A program made the position numbers and the translations under genes. 22,473 nt of DNA, taken from the IMG/VR virus record IMGVR_UViG_3300037587_000149, positions 1-22,473 of that record. One strand, written 5' to 3'. Numbering within the stretch: position 1 is the stretch's first letter; the number at the start of each line of letters is the position of its first letter. Of the stretch, positions 7,427 to 14,921 are shown one piece after another. The notes beneath the pieces were generated by a model, which did no database searches, was not told the DNA's origin, and worked only from the letters and a program-made list of their open reading frames with translations. This stretch comes from a virus.

Positions 7427-8889
7427 TACTGAGTACCCCCCTCTGCATTAGCTTCAAGCTTGAGAATATTCCGCTTAACTGGATCAGATCCGCTGAACCT
7501 TAAAACCCTTAAGCTAGGGATTGTCCCCTGTTTGCGCCAAATTGTTTTCTGATTGAATACCCCGATTTTACCATACTTGCGGCTAAACTCACTGGAGAAG
7601 GTTTTACCATTATCAGAGAAGTCCATTCTTACAACTGGATCAGAGCCTTGCCCCGTTGTTAAGCCGACCCCGGCTTCCATGAATAACTCTATTTCACCAA
7701 AGAACGATCTCATGCCTTGATTAGAGAATGGAGCAGATGATTTAGACCAGAATAAAACATTCCCATATTCCTCGAACGTCTCTAAGTCCAATTCGCCTAT
7801 ACGCCCGTCGATCTGATCCCCAACCAAAAGCTTTCCGCCTAGCCTGATAATGGAGTTTGCTCGCCAGCGGTTGTCTGTAACGCCTGACTGCTGCTCGTGC
7901 CATGAGCTATTACCAGCTAGCGCAGATGTTGTTGCATCGTACGTGAAAGTCTTCGATGGGATCCTGCTCGATTCAAACGTGAACGATACAAAGAAATTCC
8001 CTCCTTCCGCTCTAACCAAAGAGAATGAATTGGCTATTTCAGCCTCGGTAAACTTTTGAATGGCGTTATCAATGGCTGATGTGCTGATCTTCTGCACTGA
8101 ACTTGAGCCGGTTACTTTCCAGATTGCCGCCTCTTCATTCTCGCCACCTCCGACAAATACAAATGTATTGTCAAATTCAGCCAAACTAAACTTGGCATAA
8201 ACGCCTTTCTGGATGTTCGCGCCTGGGATACGCTGAAATGGGAAGCCTGCTCCACCTACGTTCTGAAATAGCTCTATCGTTTGTTCACCAGTTACAAACA
8301 GTTCATTGTGGTTAACATGCAGGGCAACTATGCGATCTGGATTAATTTCTGCTGTTCCAAAGTCGAGCGCATCATAAGTAAAAGGGTCATTGAGGGCGGA
8401 GTTAAAGAAGACGCTTCCATCTGCTGCAGAGAACACAAAGAATCCATCTTTGAAAACGACTGTACTAGAGGTGATAAAATCTACGTCTGTGATTTGGGCG
8501 AGCGTGTCGGCTTCGTTATCGAATGCAAAAGCATCACCACCAGGCACTACAATTACAAGAAATTGCCCGTTGTTAGCAAGCGATACCCGGCCCGTCCCTG
8601 TAACGGTTCCGATATCAACAATCACACCAGCAGCAGTTACGGAATAAAGACGATTCCCATTTATAAAATACCCCACTCCTTTCATGATTTGAGAGCCACG
8701 GTTAGAGCCTGTGATAGTTGCGCCTGATGTGGTGAAGGTCTTAGTGCCAGGGCATCCAAACAAAGCCCTCTGGTTGAGCGCTGTGGCCTGCGGGATAACA
8801 GGGTATAGATTGATGCATCTTTGCGCCGATAACGGCAGAGAGGCCGACGCATAGAAGCCTGTGCCTATTTCAAGCTGAACGCGGGGCAT
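7426..8889 (-). CDS. Packaged-DNA stabilisation / tail accessory factor, P22 gp10-like
   Basis: This 487-aa protein is close to P22 gp10 (472 aa) in size and lies directly after the gp4-like gene as in P22. The N-terminus (GFYASASLPLSAQRCINLYP) and the beta-propeller-like succession of short strands (GRVSLANNGQFLVIV, FKDGFFVFSAADGSVFFNSA, HVNHNELFVTGEQTIELFQN) match the gp10-type hub that seals the portal-gp4 channel and bears the needle and tailspikes. No enzymatic motif is expected. TAATG overlaps occur at both ends. The call is made with good confidence from synteny plus the conserved N-terminal pattern. Confidence 0.8.
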   Translation of the reverse strand: MPRVQLEIGTGFYASASLPLSAQRCINLYPVIPQATALNQRALFGCPGTKTFTTSGATITGSNRGSQIMKGVGYFINGNRLYSVTAAGVIVDIGTVTGTGRVSLANNGQFLVIVVPGGDAFAFDNEADTLAQITDVDFITSSTVVFKDGFFVFSAADGSVFFNSALNDPFTYDALDFGTAEINPDRIVALHVNHNELFVTGEQTIELFQNVGGAGFPFQRIPGANIQKGVYAKFSLAEFDNTFVFVGGGENEEAAIWKVTGSSSVQKISTSAIDNAIQKFTEAEIANSFSLVRAEGGNFFVSFTFESSRIPSKTFTYDATTSALAGNSSWHEQQSGVTDNRWRANSIIRLGGKLLVGDQIDGRIGELDLETFEEYGNVLFWSKSSAPFSNQGMRSFFGEIELFMEAGVGLTTGQGSDPVVRMDFSDNGKTFSSEFSRKYGKIGVFNQKTIWRKQGTIPSLRVLRFSGSDPVKRNILKLEANAEGGTQ

Positions 8890-9833
8890 TAGTCGAACTC
8901 CGGCTGAATAAGCAGCGAGCTTGGTTCCTCGTCAAAGCCTAAGATATTCTCAAGGAACACAGCCGCTTTACTGATCACGCTCTGGACCTTAGCAACCGGC
9001 GCATCGTAATCATCAGCCAGTCGAGCAGCTAGGTTATAGATAATCGCCTGCAACCATTCCACCGGCATATCCAGATCGTTTTCTTTGTCGTCAATATCTT
9101 CTATCGGGCGCTCGTAAGTGATCCGCACGAAGTCATCGATGCTGTCGGCTGTCTGCCACACATAAAACCGGCCATTGCCTAGCTGGGGGGAATAGTAATA
9201 GTTCACTACCGTCCCTTGCGCCTCTTTAGCTGGCTGATTGAAGTAGTCAAACCGCGACATTGAGGGGACTTCGACCTCAGAATCAACGTTGAACGTCTTT
9301 CTTCGCGCTCCAATCACCCTTAGTGGGCGTTGTATCAAGTCGGTGAAGGTGAAAACAGTGCTCCCGGCTGCTGAAACGGTGGGAATGCCGGTGGTTATGG
9401 TGATCTGAGTCGGTGAGTCAACGCTGACGATGGTAGTCCAGTGCCGAATGCCTGAATCTAAGGCGATCCCCGCGTTATCCAGGGCAGTCATGCCGGTTGT
9501 ACTGACCACCTCTATAACGTCCGCCAATGCCACCTCTGCGTTAGTCGTCGTGGTGCTTACAAAGTCATCAAGGTCGGTTGCTTCGTCGCCTGTAGCGCCT
9601 AAGAAGTAGTCTGTCTTGCCCTTATCAAGAAAGATAACGCCTTCCTGCTTAGACCAGAGGTGCAAACCCTGTCCCTGCCACGCTTTGAGCATGATGTTTA
9701 GCTCGTCTAACCCGTCTTGGATCTCAAACGACTCAAGGTTCTGTTCTGCTACCTTAACGCCGATCTTCCCGAAGGCTTTCTCAATAACCTTTTCGGCTGT
9801 CATGGAGAAATTTACTGATCCAGATGTAGCCAT
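8889..9833 (-). CDS. Head-to-tail adaptor, P22 gp4-like
   Basis: This 314-aa protein resembles phage gp4-type head-tail connectors. The N-terminal helical region (EKVIEKAFGKIGVKVAEQNL, IQDGLDELNIMLKAWQGQGL, about residues 14-57) is characteristic. A beta insertion follows at about 75-170. The remaining part holds LQRPLRVIGARR-like and VRITYERPIEDI motifs, then WLQAIIYNLAARLADDYDAP. It is predicted to bind below the portal after packaging and form the platform for the gp10-like factor. P22 gp4 is shorter (166 aa); longer versions with a beta insertion occur in many podoviruses. Starts and stops overlap neighbours as TAATG. Confidence 0.78.
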   Translation of the reverse strand: MATSGSVNFSMTAEKVIEKAFGKIGVKVAEQNLESFEIQDGLDELNIMLKAWQGQGLHLWSKQEGVIFLDKGKTDYFLGATGDEATDLDDFVSTTTTNAEVALADVIEVVSTTGMTALDNAGIALDSGIRHWTTIVSVDSPTQITITTGIPTVSAAGSTVFTFTDLIQRPLRVIGARRKTFNVDSEVEVPSMSRFDYFNQPAKEAQGTVVNYYYSPQLGNGRFYVWQTADSIDDFVRITYERPIEDIDDKENDLDMPVEWLQAIIYNLAARLADDYDAPVAKVQSVISKAAVFLENILGFDEEPSSLLIQPEFD

Positions 9834-10093
9834 TACAGATCGTCCTGTGTCGGTGGATCAGAGAAATCATCAGCAGGTCGGACGCGGGTGTCTTCTACCG
9901 CAATCTTATCGGTGCGCCCTTTGATCTTGAGCTGAGGATGAGCCGGGTTCCAATTGCGCTTATGAGTCAGCAACCCTTTCTGAGTGCCGCTTAACTTCCG
10001 CATCTCTGAACGCTTATGCTTAAACCCGGTGATGTCGTCAATAGCGTTTGAGTCACCAAGCTTGAGATTGTTTCTGCGATTCTTGCGGCGCAT
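9833..10093 (-). CDS. Small basic-to-acidic protein, unknown
   Basis: This 86-aa protein has a strongly basic N-terminus (MRRKNRRNNLKLGDS), a middle with HKRSEMRKLSGTQKG, and an acidic end (DDFSDPPTQDDL). It is probably a cytosolic or virion-associated protein with an RNA- or DNA-facing basic patch. It lies between the 38-aa gene and the gp4-like adaptor with TAATG overlaps on both sides, so it is likely part of head completion. No family is recognised. Confidence 0.5.
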   Translation of the reverse strand: MRRKNRRNNLKLGDSNAIDDITGFKHKRSEMRKLSGTQKGLLTHKRNWNPAHPQLKIKGRTDKIAVEDTRVRPADDFSDPPTQDDL

Positions 10094-10209
10094 TACTTAG
10101 TCTTCCGCTTAGCCTTCCGCTTATCGTTCTTGCCAGCTGTATTCTGCGGCTGATTAGGCTCAATTTGAGAGCCTTTCTGTTGCTGCTCTGTTTGACGTAA
10201 TCTAGACAT
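10093..10209 (-). CDS. 38-aa highly basic micro-protein
   Basis: A complete 38-codon frame begins at ATG 10209 inside the preceding stop (TAATG) and ends in TAA overlapping the next ATG. Such double overlap makes it a convincing gene despite its size. The sequence is Gln-rich at first (RQTEQQQKGSQ) and ends in a lysine/arginine cluster (KNDKRKAKRKTK), suggesting nucleic-acid binding or charge neutralisation in the head. Function is unknown. Confidence 0.6.
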   Translation of the reverse strand: MSRLRQTEQQQKGSQIEPNQPQNTAGKNDKRKAKRKTK

Positions 10210-10499
10210 TACCCTGCCTCCGTAATTTCAACAGTTCCGGTAGTGGATGCACCAGTTAGACGCCAGCCCTTGTAAGGCTCTTTGACCAGTCCAACGGCTC
10301 CGGCTGCAATGGTTGTTGCTCCAATAGCTGGTACGTCAAAGGTAGGGCTAGTGTTTTGTTGAATGTTCTGATTGGTCACTGTCAATGTGAGGGTGACAGA
10401 TGTCAGATTCTGGATTGTTGCGCTGTACTGTGCACCTCGACGCCAGTTAGGCGCGAAGTCCTTAGTAGTATCAGCAGTAAATACGAGTGTGCTTGACAT
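10209..10499 (-). CDS. Small beta-structured virion protein, possible decoration
   Basis: This 96-aa protein is almost entirely beta-prone: TLVFTADTTKDF, YSATIQNLTSVTLTLTVTNQ, DVPAIGATTIAAGAVGLVKE, GWRLTGASTTGTVEITEAG. It resembles a small immunoglobulin-like or jelly-roll domain such as those that decorate capsids or complete heads, but no family signature is visible. It lies 43 bp after the beta-helix gene with SD GAGG, and its stop overlaps the 38-aa gene. Confidence 0.5.
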   Translation of the reverse strand: MSSTLVFTADTTKDFAPNWRRGAQYSATIQNLTSVTLTLTVTNQNIQQNTSPTFDVPAIGATTIAAGAVGLVKEPYKGWRLTGASTTGTVEITEAG

Positions 10500-10542
10500 G
10501 GCTCAGGCCTCAAAGGGTGCCTTCCTTGGCTGGGAGAAACTC

Positions 10543-11505
10543 TTACGATGCTTGTACAGAGCTGATAGACGTTGCACTAGCCGCTGGGCCGTTGACGAAT
10601 ACGCCGATAGTAGTAGATAGAGCAGTACAGCCCACCTCCATGCCACCTTGGACAACGACCACGCCTTGAGTCTGCGCACTGTCAAACTTGATAGCCTGCG
10701 CCGGATCAGCCGAACCTAGAACCGCGTTGATATAAGTGCAGTTCTTGAGCAGCAACATCCGCTCGATATCAGTAGCACCAGTGCCGTGAAGCATTGAAGC
10801 AGCTGTCGAAGTGGTGTTGATCGGGAACAAACAATCTTCGAAGATCACATCACGGGCAACTTTGCCAGAGATAGTTGTCCGGTTGAACTTCACGTTAGGC
10901 CGGTTTACGGTTACCTGATGAACCAGGGAGCCGATAGAACAGCGCAGATAAAACGAGGAGTCACCGTTACACAAGAGAACCGCAGACGTTACCTGATCGA
11001 GATCGGTAGACTTCACCATCTCGCAGTTAGTCATCTGAGTAAACTCGCCACCATCAGCAAAGGCATAGAGGCTAGTCGCCAGGGTATCCGCCGAATCAAA
11101 CTTAATATTGGTGAAAGTGTTACCGACACCAGTATTCTTTACGATTGCGATTGCTGATCCGGTAGTAACTCCCATAGTCCAACGAGTACGCTGTCCGATA
11201 TAACGGGAACCACCACCAAGGCCGACAAAATGAATTCGGCTTTTGGTCAGATCAAGCTCGTCATTGGTTGTTGATGTTGAATGCTCTGAGTTACCAGCCA
11301 TCAGAATGACGGTGTTGGTGTCGGTTACAGCCTTATCGACTGCTTGGCCAACGGTCAAGAATGCATCACGCCGATTCTTGCCACTGTTTGCTCCGGTTGC
11401 GTCTGGATCAACCCAGATGTATTCCCCGAATGTGGTCGGAACACTCGCGCCAACTGCAGGGATACCGAAGCTAGTCACGCCGTTAGGAAAATTAGTAAAG
11501 CCCAT
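10543..11505 (-). CDS. Right-handed beta-helix capsid-associated protein
   Basis: This 320-aa protein comes directly after the major capsid gene. The N-terminus (GFTNFPNGVTSFGIPAVG) is a leader seen in phage head-associated proteins. The next part (YIWVDPDATGANSGKNRRDA, FLTVGQAVDKA) is the entry motif of pectate-lyase-like folds, followed by coils such as SRIHFVGLGGGSRY, NTGVGNTFTNIKFDSADTLA and DVIFEDCLFPINTTS. It is likely a head fibre, decoration or virion-bound glycan-interacting protein. No catalytic residues can be assigned. The SD (GAGGTGG) is good. Its position in the head cluster, rather than with the fibres, is notable. Confidence 0.62.
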   Translation of the reverse strand: MGFTNFPNGVTSFGIPAVGASVPTTFGEYIWVDPDATGANSGKNRRDAFLTVGQAVDKAVTDTNTVILMAGNSEHSTSTTNDELDLTKSRIHFVGLGGGSRYIGQRTRWTMGVTTGSAIAIVKNTGVGNTFTNIKFDSADTLATSLYAFADGGEFTQMTNCEMVKSTDLDQVTSAVLLCNGDSSFYLRCSIGSLVHQVTVNRPNVKFNRTTISGKVARDVIFEDCLFPINTTSTAASMLHGTGATDIERMLLLKNCTYINAVLGSADPAQAIKFDSAQTQGVVVVQGGMEVGCTALSTTIGVFVNGPAASATSISSVQAS

Positions 11506-11563
11506 AATACCACCTCAAAAGTTAGAAGCAGTGAGGGGCCGGGAAAGCCCCCCACCAGTATTG

Positions 11564-12487
11564 TTAAACGCCTGCAGAAGCGAAAGCCCCGCGAGGGTCT
11601 GTCCAGCCAAATGCATACCGTTCATCCGCCTTAAAACGAGCATTCGAGGTTCCGAAGTCGTTGTCCTGCTCAAAGCGTACTTCTTGACGGGTAAAGTACT
11701 TCATGCCGTCAGGGGAGTTCGTCTTGATGAACCAGGCAGTGTCTGAGGTCAGATAGTTGTTAACCATGTGACCCGCAGGCAGCATTCCAGTAGACCGGAT
11801 AGCATTAACCGCGTTGTTGCCGGTATCGTTCTGCAGGACGCTGTTCATAATGCGCTCTGCTTCAAATCCCAGCTTAGGCGGAACAATCAGACGCTCACCA
11901 CGAATGGCGATACGCAAGCCGCGAGGGTCGGTTGCCTCGTTGATCTGAATCAACAGATCCTCAATGCTCGCTTCAGACAAGGCCGCAGGAGTTGCCAGCT
12001 CGTTACTGAAGGTGGTCGAGTCTGAAGGGCCGTTAACGTGCGCGGTAGAGAACAATTCAACACCGTCACCGCCAGTCATCAGAAACGAGGAGTTAAACCC
12101 TCGGTTGTAGACGTTAGCACCAACGTTCTCTTTGGTTTGACGCATTGAGAAAGCCAGAGCGCGCGCACGACGAGTAAACAGGTTATAAAGGTTATCTTCC
12201 ATCGCTTCCCGGGTGACGATAAAGCCTTTGGCATACGTCAGGTTGGGATACTTAGGAGTAAAGCCTTCCTGTTGAGAATCGTAAGCAACCCCTGAGCCTT
12301 CTTGTTTGACCGGAGCCAAACCGAAGCCTTCAAACTGTTGATCGATCTCAAATGCTTTCTGTGAGTTTTCGGTGTCATACAGCATATCCCATTGCTGGGT
12401 ATGCTCTTCGTATGCTTGGCCGAATACGTTCTTGACGCCTTCTTGTAAAAGGCGCGAGATATTACCAGTTGTGATTACACCAGCCAT
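11564..12487 (-). CDS. Major capsid protein
   Basis: This 307-aa protein shows a coat-protein pattern. A helical N-arm (NISRLLQEGVKNVFGQAYEE) is followed by TQQWDMLYDTENSQKAFEID and an extended E-loop-like region. Then come LTYAKGFIVTREAMEDNLYN, the P-domain-like helix FTRRARALAFSMRQTKENV, and a C-terminal beta segment (WFIKTNSPDGMKYFTRQEVR, DERYAFGWTDPRGAF). This fits an HK97-fold head subunit of Mu gpT-like type rather than P22 gp5 itself, which is 430 aa. The very strong SD (AAGGAG, 6 nt spacing) fits high expression. It lies after the cement-like gene and after the scaffold, as expected. It is probably assembled with help from the scaffold and the GroES-like protein. Confidence 0.85.
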   Translation of the reverse strand: MAGVITTGNISRLLQEGVKNVFGQAYEEHTQQWDMLYDTENSQKAFEIDQQFEGFGLAPVKQEGSGVAYDSQQEGFTPKYPNLTYAKGFIVTREAMEDNLYNLFTRRARALAFSMRQTKENVGANVYNRGFNSSFLMTGGDGVELFSTAHVNGPSDSTTFSNELATPAALSEASIEDLLIQINEATDPRGLRIAIRGERLIVPPKLGFEAERIMNSVLQNDTGNNAVNAIRSTGMLPAGHMVNNYLTSDTAWFIKTNSPDGMKYFTRQEVRFEQDNDFGTSNARFKADERYAFGWTDPRGAFASAGV

Positions 12488-12497
12488 GATCTGCTCC

Positions 12498-13067
12498 TTA
12501 TACGCCTACAGCGCCATTGATGGTTGATTCATTGATACGGACAACGAGAGTCGTACCTGCGGGGGCGGGGAACGTGATATCCCCTGAGTCTTTAACACCC
12601 ACAACCCGGACCTGCTCAGTAGTAGAAGCAGCATTGCCGGTGGTATTAACGACCATGTTTGAGTTAACCAAGTTGCCAGAAGCGGTTGCAGCAGTGACAG
12701 TCACAGGCAAGTTACCGCCTACATCAGTCAGTGCGAACGTACCACCAAGGGTTTCAGCTTCAAGCAGCATGTCAGGATCGACAGCAACTTTAACGGTGCC
12801 CCCTGTGGAAGCGGCAAGCCCTTTAGCTTCAAGGTCAGAGATGTTTGTGTCGATAGCGACGATGACTCCGGTAATCAAATTACCAGTGCCTGCGGTGATT
12901 GCATCGACTTCGGAAAGACCTGTTGCAGCCTCTAGGTTGCCAGTCTCAACGACCAGATCTCCTACGGACAACAGAGTTGCATGAGTCGCGTCAACCGCGA
13001 ATGTTTGGACCTTACCCGTGTAACCTTGCCCGGATAGATCCTGAATGGGACGAAATCCGCCAGCCAT
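12498..13067 (-). CDS. Capsid cement/stabilising-like protein
   Basis: I choose ATG 13067 (189 aa) because GAGG lies 8 nt upstream; a longer frame to 13106 lacks such a site and adds an atypical hydrophobic N-terminus. The protein is Ala/Thr/Val-rich and beta-prone (GKVQTFAVDATHATLLSVGD, GNLITGVIVAIDTNISD, GGNLPVTVTAATASGN, EQVRVVGVKDSGDITFP). It lies just ahead of the major capsid gene, 10 bp apart. Such proteins often act as head decoration or scaffold-associated cement. It begins downstream of the structured leader at 13088-13276, so it is the first gene of the capsid block. Function is inferred. Confidence 0.62.
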   Translation of the reverse strand: MAGGFRPIQDLSGQGYTGKVQTFAVDATHATLLSVGDLVVETGNLEAATGLSEVDAITAGTGNLITGVIVAIDTNISDLEAKGLAASTGGTVKVAVDPDMLLEAETLGGTFALTDVGGNLPVTVTAATASGNLVNSNMVVNTTGNAASTTEQVRVVGVKDSGDITFPAPAGTTLVVRINESTINGAVGV

Positions 13068-13087
13068 AATAGAATCCTCAAATTGAG

Positions 13088-13112
13088 AAATTAAAAATAA
13101 GCCCAAATGGGC
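13088..13112 (-). terminator. Terminator-like hairpin ahead of the capsid block
   Basis: On the minus strand GCCC-ATTT-GGGC (13112-13101) is followed by TTATTTTTAATTT. The stem is only 4-5 bp, so termination would be partial. It lies 21 bp before the cement-gene start and downstream of two other stems, which suggests attenuation. Its 3' arm TTTGGGC could instead pair perfectly with GCCCAAA at 13247-13241. Confidence 0.5.
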
Positions 13113-13122
13113 AAACGTTTAA

Positions 13123-13158
13123 CTAATCAATCAGGACATCTATCCGGGTATTGATTAG
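13123..13158. repeat. 9-bp inverted repeat in the capsid leader
   Basis: CTAATCAAT (13123-13131) and ATTGATTAG (13150-13158) are perfect complements separated by 18 nt, which itself contains a GGA/TCC mini-stem. It may be an RNA hairpin or a dyad operator for a dimeric regulator. It lies between the large hairpin and the terminator-like stem. Confidence 0.6.
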
Positions 13159-13199
13159 GGGCTGAGTGCATCTACATCTCAACCACTAAAGTGACTATC

Positions 13200-13256
13200 G
13201 GGACTCTGGGTGCGCCTGCCATTGACGAACATGGCTTTTCTTTGGGCGTGAGTCCC
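13200..13256 (-). ncRNA. Three-tier hairpin, candidate cis-regulatory leader RNA
   Basis: GGGACTC (13200-13206) pairs perfectly with GAGTCCC (13250-13256). Stacked inside are CGCC/GGCG (13213-13216 with 13245-13248, flanked by wobble pairs) and GCCAT/ATGGC (13218-13222 with 13231-13235) around an 8-nt loop. Bulges are TGGGT on one side and an 8-nt T-rich strand on the other. The 16 Watson-Crick pairs in 57 nt within a non-coding gap suggest a functional RNA fold. I place it on the minus strand because all flanking genes and the downstream terminator-like stem read that way. It is not a tRNA: there is no T-arm and the loop size is wrong. Confidence 0.5.
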
Positions 13257-13267
13257 TATGTGGGTAT

Positions 13268-13276
13268 TCTATATCA
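13268..13276 (-). promoter_or_regulatory. Extended -10 promoter candidate for the capsid block
   Basis: On the minus strand TGATATAGA (13276-13268) is an extended -10-like site. Together with upstream bases it shares TTGTGATATA with the late promoter near 21394. The -10 hexamer matches only 4 of 6 and the -35 (TTGTTT at 15 bp) is poor. A start near 13261 would give a leader of about 195 nt containing three stems. Confidence 0.35.
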
Positions 13277-13299
13277 CAATGGAATATAAAACAAAAGAC

Positions 13300-13716
13300 T
13301 TAGATTATATCCCTCTCCACGACCTTGTTTTGTCCTTGCGGAACATACTCGCTGTCACCCAACGTCTGCGCGTCCTTTTGAGTGGCATCGATATTGCGTT
13401 TCTGCTGCTTTGCCATATCTTCTTGGTACAATTCCATGGGCAAACGCATTAGAACATGAGTATTGCCTTTCCCGGCTGGCAGTTCTACCTTCTCACCTTC
13501 GTGTTTAACGAACTCCCACCAAGCGGCCTCCATTTGCTGAAGCTTGCCCGGGTGATCAGGCCCAGTAATTGCCCAATAATATTGATAGCCTTCCTCTTTC
13601 AATGAAGCAGGTACATTCAGCTTATTGCCTGCGCTCATTGGCACACGAGCTGGTCGTGCCTGGTTACGTTCACCATCACGATCTGGAGTACGGGGCTTTG
13701 GTCCGGGCTTAGCCAT
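13300..13716 (-). CDS. Conserved-type protein between scaffold and capsid, unknown
   Basis: This 138-aa soluble protein starts with a basic Pro/Arg-rich tail (AKPGPKPRTPDRDGERNQAR). A folded part follows: AGNKLNVPASLKEEGYQYYW, then GKLQQMEAAWWEFVKHEGEK, VELPAGKGNTHVLMRLPMEL and YQEDMAKQQKRNIDA. Its ATG overlaps the scaffold stop (TAATG, with SD GAGG upstream), tying it to procapsid assembly. Similar short proteins sit between scaffold and coat genes in P22-like environmental phages to my recollection, but I cannot name a function. It is the last gene before the structured leader. Confidence 0.6.
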   Translation of the reverse strand: MAKPGPKPRTPDRDGERNQARPARVPMSAGNKLNVPASLKEEGYQYYWAITGPDHPGKLQQMEAAWWEFVKHEGEKVELPAGKGNTHVLMRLPMELYQEDMAKQQKRNIDATQKDAQTLGDSEYVPQGQNKVVERDII

Positions 13717-14540
13717 TAGTTTTTCCTCGAATCTTGGACTGATTTCAGAAACTGCTTCTCATCTTTGAACATGTCCTTACCGAACATCTCATATTCACGC
13801 GCTTCTTGTGATGTAAGGTCACTCATGGATAGCTCTTTGCTGTTCCGCTGTCGTTGTCGCGGCTGTCTGCTCTGTTCAGTCATGGTTGCACTCTCTCTGC
13901 GAGGGTTGTTTGGTGCCTGCTCCACTGCGTATAGCTTGGCAAGCTGATCATCAACGTATTTAAGCGCTGAGTCGTATGTAGCATTGGGCTTGCTAGACGC
14001 GATCTGATAAAAGGTATTCGCCTGAATGGTGCGCTCGTCGTTAGGGTCTGCACTCCATGAGTTCTTTGACTCCCATTCCAGGATCTCTGAAGCCTTGCCT
14101 GGCTGCGCTGATTGGACAGGCTCCACAACAGTGCTTTCGATCTGAGTCTGAAGCCGATCATAAAGAGCTGTATCCGCCTCCTCTACTGCTTGGCGTTGCT
14201 GTGCCTTGAGATCGTTAATTGCCGCTGTTTGTTGTGCCGCGTGTAACTTATTAAGGCTAGCGATTCGGCTATCCATGTCGTCCTGCGCCCGGCGTGTCTC
14301 TGCCTTAGCATCGCGCACCTGGGTCTGCATCTCGCCGTACAGGTTATACTCGCCTGCAGTCTTCCAGTTGTCCGGGTTGCCTTCAAACTGGTCTTCAGGA
14401 CGCCATCCGTCATCATATGCCCGCTGCTCTACAGGGGATAGGTTAAGCTGCTCCTCTTCGTGTTGCTCTTCTAGCTGCTGGTCTGCCTCATCAGGCAACT
14501 GTTCAGCGCCTAGCGCTTCTGCAATCTGCTCTTCACTCAT
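13716..14540 (-). CDS. Scaffolding protein
   Basis: This 274-aa protein is highly charged, Gln/Glu-rich and predicted helical, with acidic N-terminus (EEQIAEALGAEQLPDEADQQ), central coiled coil (about 75-140; QTQVRDAKAETRRAQDDMDS) and a basic/charged C-terminal region ending in KDEKQFLKSVQDSRKN. Such composition, size (P22 gp8 is 303 aa) and location between portal and coat identify a capsid scaffold. It would direct coat polymerisation and portal incorporation and then leave or be recycled. A basic stretch near 220-235 (RQPRQRQRNSKEL) and the C-terminal helix are candidates for coat binding. A strong SD (GGAGG, 8 nt) lies within the end of the GroES-like gene. Confidence 0.78.
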   Translation of the reverse strand: MSEEQIAEALGAEQLPDEADQQLEEQHEEEQLNLSPVEQRAYDDGWRPEDQFEGNPDNWKTAGEYNLYGEMQTQVRDAKAETRRAQDDMDSRIASLNKLHAAQQTAAINDLKAQQRQAVEEADTALYDRLQTQIESTVVEPVQSAQPGKASEILEWESKNSWSADPNDERTIQANTFYQIASSKPNATYDSALKYVDDQLAKLYAVEQAPNNPRRESATMTEQSRQPRQRQRNSKELSMSDLTSQEAREYEMFGKDMFKDEKQFLKSVQDSRKN

Positions 14541-14921
14541 CTATTTATCCTCCAGCTGCTTCTGCAGCATTTCCAGGAAGTCTCCGTTAGCTAGACCCAT
14601 AATGTCCTGGTCGCTGACATAACGGTAGTTCTCAAACGCTTTGCTGTACTCCCCAGCACGGGTGAACTTGCCGTCATACCGCGTTGAAAGCTCGACAATA
14701 TCGCCTAGATCAACGCCCCAATCCGCAGGGGTTTCACATCCGGCATAACCCATGAATGAGGTGGGGCCAAACGCAATGATTCGGGCAATGTCGCGCCCTT
14801 TGCGCTCTCGTTTCTCTTCATTGTCAGATGTGAGGATGATTCCTGTAGCTGATTTAACCTGAACAGGAATGATCTCAACTAGGACGTTGTAACCGAGTGG
14901 TAGAACTGGTGGTTGCTTCAT
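14541..14921 (-). CDS. GroES-like co-chaperonin (Cpn10 family)
   Basis: This 126-aa protein aligns by eye with GroES. PLGYNVLVEIIPVQVKSATG then IILT (residues 8-31) parallels the GroES N-terminal strand and mobile loop. The Ile-Ile-Leu at 28-30 matches the Ile-Val-Leu tripeptide that contacts GroEL. GRDIARIIAFGP matches the RGEVLAVG strand, VDLGDIVEL matches VKVGDIVIF, and YRYVSDQDIMGLA matches VLIMSESDILAIV. An insertion of about 15 residues lies near 55-70, and a charged 20-residue tail ends the protein. It probably caps host GroEL to fold the coat or other virion proteins, as T4 gp31 does. It lies between portal-linked genes and the scaffold, with SD GGGAGG and an ATGA overlap. Confidence 0.75.
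   Translation of the reverse strand: MKQPPVLPLGYNVLVEIIPVQVKSATGIILTSDNEEKRERKGRDIARIIAFGPTSFMGYAGCETPADWGVDLGDIVELSTRYDGKFTRAGEYSKAFENYRYVSDQDIMGLANGDFLEMLQKQLEDK

Noticed and set aside
13186-13236. 17-codon minus-strand frame starting at ATG 13233 in the capsid leader
   Set aside because: It has no SD and lies within the hairpin; the ATG is part of the inner stem.
13200-13256. Possible tRNA from the 7-bp outer stem
   Set aside because: No T-arm, no D-arm, and the inner loop has 8 nt; the overall fold is a bulged hairpin.
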